Shown: piece by piece, positions 60,561 through 64,000 of the stretch
Layout: each line of letters opens with the position of its first letter
How positions within the stretch are numbered: position 1 is the first letter of the stretch
NCBI GenBank assembly: GCA_035048485.1
Contig: CM068580.1
Coordinates: forward strand, 59,632,983-59,696,982
DNA from: Pteria penguin
Lineage: Eukaryota > Mollusca > Bivalvia > Pterioida > Pteriidae
DNA length: 64,000 bases
Direction of reading: 5' to 3'
Made by a program: the position numbers and the translations under genes
Notes under the pieces: generated by a model
What the model was told of the DNA's origin: nothing
The model's input: only the letters and a program-made list of their open reading frames with translations
Databases searched by the model: none

Positions 60561-63500
60561 CACTGATATTGTCTCTGAAAGTTTTTCACTAGCTTTTGCC
60601 TTCAATCCGAAGTTTTGATTTCTGATATGGCTAGAAAGTTTGATAATCAAGTTGTGTTTTCAAACTTCAAATGGACTGTTGTAAGGATTTGTTAGTTTTG
60701 CTCCTGCTTGATATCACTTCATGGTTTTGCACTGTTATAGTGGTGGTACCTTCCTGGTACATTACTTCATAATTTTGCTTTCTGCTATAGGCCCACACAA
60801 AGCAGTGAGGAGACTTCTGCATTCCAACATATACTATTACACAAAATAGGGAGGAAGATGTTAAATAAACGTAGAAAAATCCCTATGAACAACCAGAATC
60901 AGACATATTGCACTAATATGGTGGCAGCTCCATATAATCTAATACCAAGCAGGAGAACTGAACCAGAATTCTGCATTTCAACTCCCGTGGGATACCAACC
61001 TGCCCCCCTGTTGTATAGAATGTACATTCAGTGGTTGAGAAGTTTTAAAACTGAAGCATTCAGTGGTTGAGAAGTTAAACTGATGCAAGACAAATTCTAG
61101 ATCTCTAGATGTGTACATTTTAAACTTTTCCGCAGAAGCTCAAGTGATGGCACGTTAACAGAATGTCGGAATCTTGATATTAAACATCAACAAAACAATG
61201 TCTTGGTATAATGTATTCTTCTTTGCAAACACAGTTGATGAATATCATTCAAAGTTTAGTCATTGTTGTATGGTTAAAATTCTGTGTCCCATGATTTTAT
61301 GCAAGACATATTAATAAACTTGTACTTGCCAAACAATTTATTAAAATCTGATGGTTGCAGGTTCAAAACCTCACTGACAAATAAGTTGTACTTATTTTTG
61401 TTTCAGTCCACCCATAGTTCTTTCAATACATAATAAAATGTTTGTTTTCACATTGATCTTCCAAGCACTTTCATTCCACAGCTAGAAATCTTAGTCTTAG
61501 TTCCAGCATTTGATAATATGCAGGATGTGAGTAGTTCAGAGGGAATTTGAATGCTGAAACTCCTCTTTAGTTAAAATATTGTTGGAACACCATTCCTTGA
61601 TCTTCTCAATAGAAAATTATACCTAATTGGCCTGAAAAATTTAATACACTACAATCCTCTTTATCCAAAATAACACATTGATTGTGATTTTCCTCTAATC
61701 GTACCGAGTTCTGTTAAAATCCATGGAAGGATTTTGAAAATATGTGGACAAACAGACATCAAGGAATTTCATATATACTTCTGCAATCTTCTTTTGCTGA
61801 GAATAGATATCCGAGTTTTAGGCTAATGGGTCACATCCCCTTAGAAAAAAAGTTAACTTCTGAATCATGTGTTTGATGTGTATTACACTTACTTATGTAC
61901 TTATATTCAGGTCTTACCTACAGATGTCTCCTCAACACCTCACTTCACTTTGCCTTGTTCAATCACAACATACGGTACAGTATAATTCACAACAAAAACA
62001 TGCAATAAGGTCTGTACAGTATATTTACAAATATATACATGTGATGTTTACATCAATATCTAACAGTATCATGTACAAGAAACCACTTAACATATATTTA
62101 TATATGTACATAGTATGTACATAGTTGTCATCAGAAAATGTTTGGTTTTGGAGGTGAATTTTTTATCGAGTCAAAATCAGAAGTACTATGGTCTATCTTT
62201 ATAAATGTAGATATCGCCCAATGTATCAATAACCCAATGACATCCATGGTACTTTTTGATAGCCTCCATTACAACAAATACTAGTCAATTAAAAAAACAT
62301 CCTACCTCTAACTACACGTGATTTATATAAACAAATCTAATGACTTCAAAATAAAAATTAAAAGCAGAATGAAATCCTTAAGATTTTTCAGATTGATGAC
62401 CAGAAAACCTAAAATGTCACAATTAATGCAAATTTATAATTGATATCTATTATAAACACTTATGTCATAGTCAGAATGTATAAACCAAATGACAGGAACA
62501 CCGTCATTCAAAAATATGGTGGACATTTTTTTTTATCGATAGTGTTCATCTCTTCAATAACATTTTTATAAAAACCAAAAACCCAGATTACAGTCAGATC
62601 CAATGTGGTATTATTTAGATTACCCTCATTCTCAATCTCCACTAGAGGGCGCTTTCTAGTCTGAATTTCCCTCTGTGGTCAGCTAATTTACAAGAATCTT
62701 GTAAAATGCAGAATATTTTCACATTTCAACTAGACATATAGATCATATAGATTTATTCAAGTTGAAACATATAAACAACAATAAAAGTGGATTTCTGTTT
62801 TCTTTGTTTAGCCTCATGTTAATTGAATTGTAAATAAAAAAGGACTATTTTCCTTTCATTTTCCTACGCCTTACTCTTACTTCATGTGCTAACAATGGCC
62901 ATGTATTAAAACAAAATTATGACACCTAAATAAAATTAAGGAGAAGCAACGAGATGCCTTTTTGAATACAGTATCATCACTTGGTAAATTATGTGACATG
63001 CCAGATTATTTCTAGCTGAAACCTGAGGGAAATGTGATCTTGACAGCACCCGCTGGCAGAGATTGCCTCACCCTATCCAAATATGAAAACTCTTTCTCCT
63101 GTGCCTTTAACATTAAAGGTTAGTATCGTAACAATACCCTTTAGCTTTGTAAGATAACACTGGTATGAAAGAGATCCAATAAATTGGTTTTCAAAGAAAG
63201 GAAAGTTTATCACATTTTGAAATAAAATAAGGTAATCAACATTTCACATGAATAGTCTAGATAACAGAAGAGATTCCTTTCACGCTGGTTTGCTACCAGT
63301 CTTCTTCCAGTAAATCCCATAGGTAGTTTGCAATGAAGAACTTTGACACCTGTTTGCTGTTCAGGGAGAAAGGTTTGACATTGTCCTTGTTTGCAACATC
63401 TTAGTTCAGTTAAGGATAATAATTTAATGTGATACACAATTTACTCATGGTGCCAACCATCAATGAACTAGTGAAGAGAAATATTTCTAGTTACTAGATG

Positions 63501-64000
63501 TTACAGTTCAGCTGAGTAATAAAATCACTTAAAATGATACCTCAGAAACCAGCTCAGTTTAACATGGTGGACTATAAAACAAGTGTGCATACAATTAGTG
63601 CACATTGTTAAAGGTTTCTTTATCCTATTTCTATCTTCTATCAACTTTAAATATTGTCTCCATTTTGTCTGTTCATCCAAGGGAGGCATATACTAGCTGT
63701 TAGTATTTTTACAAAAAAGAACGCTTTTTTAGCGGTAAGAAATTATGACATTTATTAACTTTTGATGTGGTGCTCCATCAAAATGATTAAGAAATAGTTC
63801 TCAGTTTTTTCATAAATTTTGTGTATCATCCAGAAAAACAATCTTATGAATTTTCGTCAAAATTCTAACCACAGTTTAATTATTTATTGCATGTTTTTCA
63901 TAAATTTGTCAAATTTCCTACAGAAAAAAAGATCATTCTCTACAACTGATTGGGTAATTCAATTTTTTTTCTCATAAATCATCTTTTGTAAGTTTTGGTG
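60561..64000. other. Downstream intergenic sequence
   Basis: AT-rich sequence without a supportable gene on either strand. A diverged SINE-like stretch lies at about 60740-61200 (CACAAAGCAGTGAGGAGACT, GATGGCACGTTAACAG). Nothing else is recognised. Confidence 0.5.

Overview
This is a 64 kb piece of an intron-rich, AT-rich metazoan genome. Many dispersed repeats have tRNA-like heads, with tails such as (GATT)n/(AATC)n or a short ACAA run. Pogo/Tigger-type DNA transposons, fold-back elements and AGGTCA-rich tandem repeats are also present. This composition suggests a lophotrochozoan, most likely a bivalve mollusc. That assignment is an inference from repeat style and protein type; no marker gene is present.

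The window holds two large non-classical cadherin genes arranged head to head. Gene A is on the minus strand. Its ATG is at 19768 and a probable 5'UTR exon ends at 20638. Eighteen coding exons reach down to 744 and encode 704 residues (signal peptide, EC1 to EC6), and the gene then leaves the window. Gene B is on the plus strand with ATG at 22651 and stop at 59519-59521. Its 40 coding exons splice into a continuous frame of 1830 residues: signal peptide, about 14 extracellular cadherin (EC) repeats, a membrane-adjacent domain with cysteines, one transmembrane helix and a cytoplasmic tail of about 120 residues. The tail has an NPVY motif and no recognisable catenin-binding region. The design resembles the cadherin-23 / Cad87A / CDHR2 type of long cadherin, but orthology cannot be settled by eye.

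The two genes share exon sizes (90-111-135 nt in a row), intron phases, a cysteine pair in EC2 and a degenerate EC2-EC3 linker. They therefore look like an inverted tandem duplication. About 1.9 kb separates the inferred 5' ends, and most of that is a 1.2 kb terminal-inverted-repeat element.

Notable sub-gene features are: an 84-bp tandem triplication of an exon 3' end with its splice donor in gene A; a 48-bp frame-preserving minisatellite in intron 2 of gene B; a 6-nt microexon just after the transmembrane segment; a 40-nt candidate alternative exon that would swap the gene B C-terminus; and an RRRR site in EC13. The 3' part (about 60.6-64 kb) holds no gene I can support. No RNA genes, CRISPR arrays or prokaryotic features are present.
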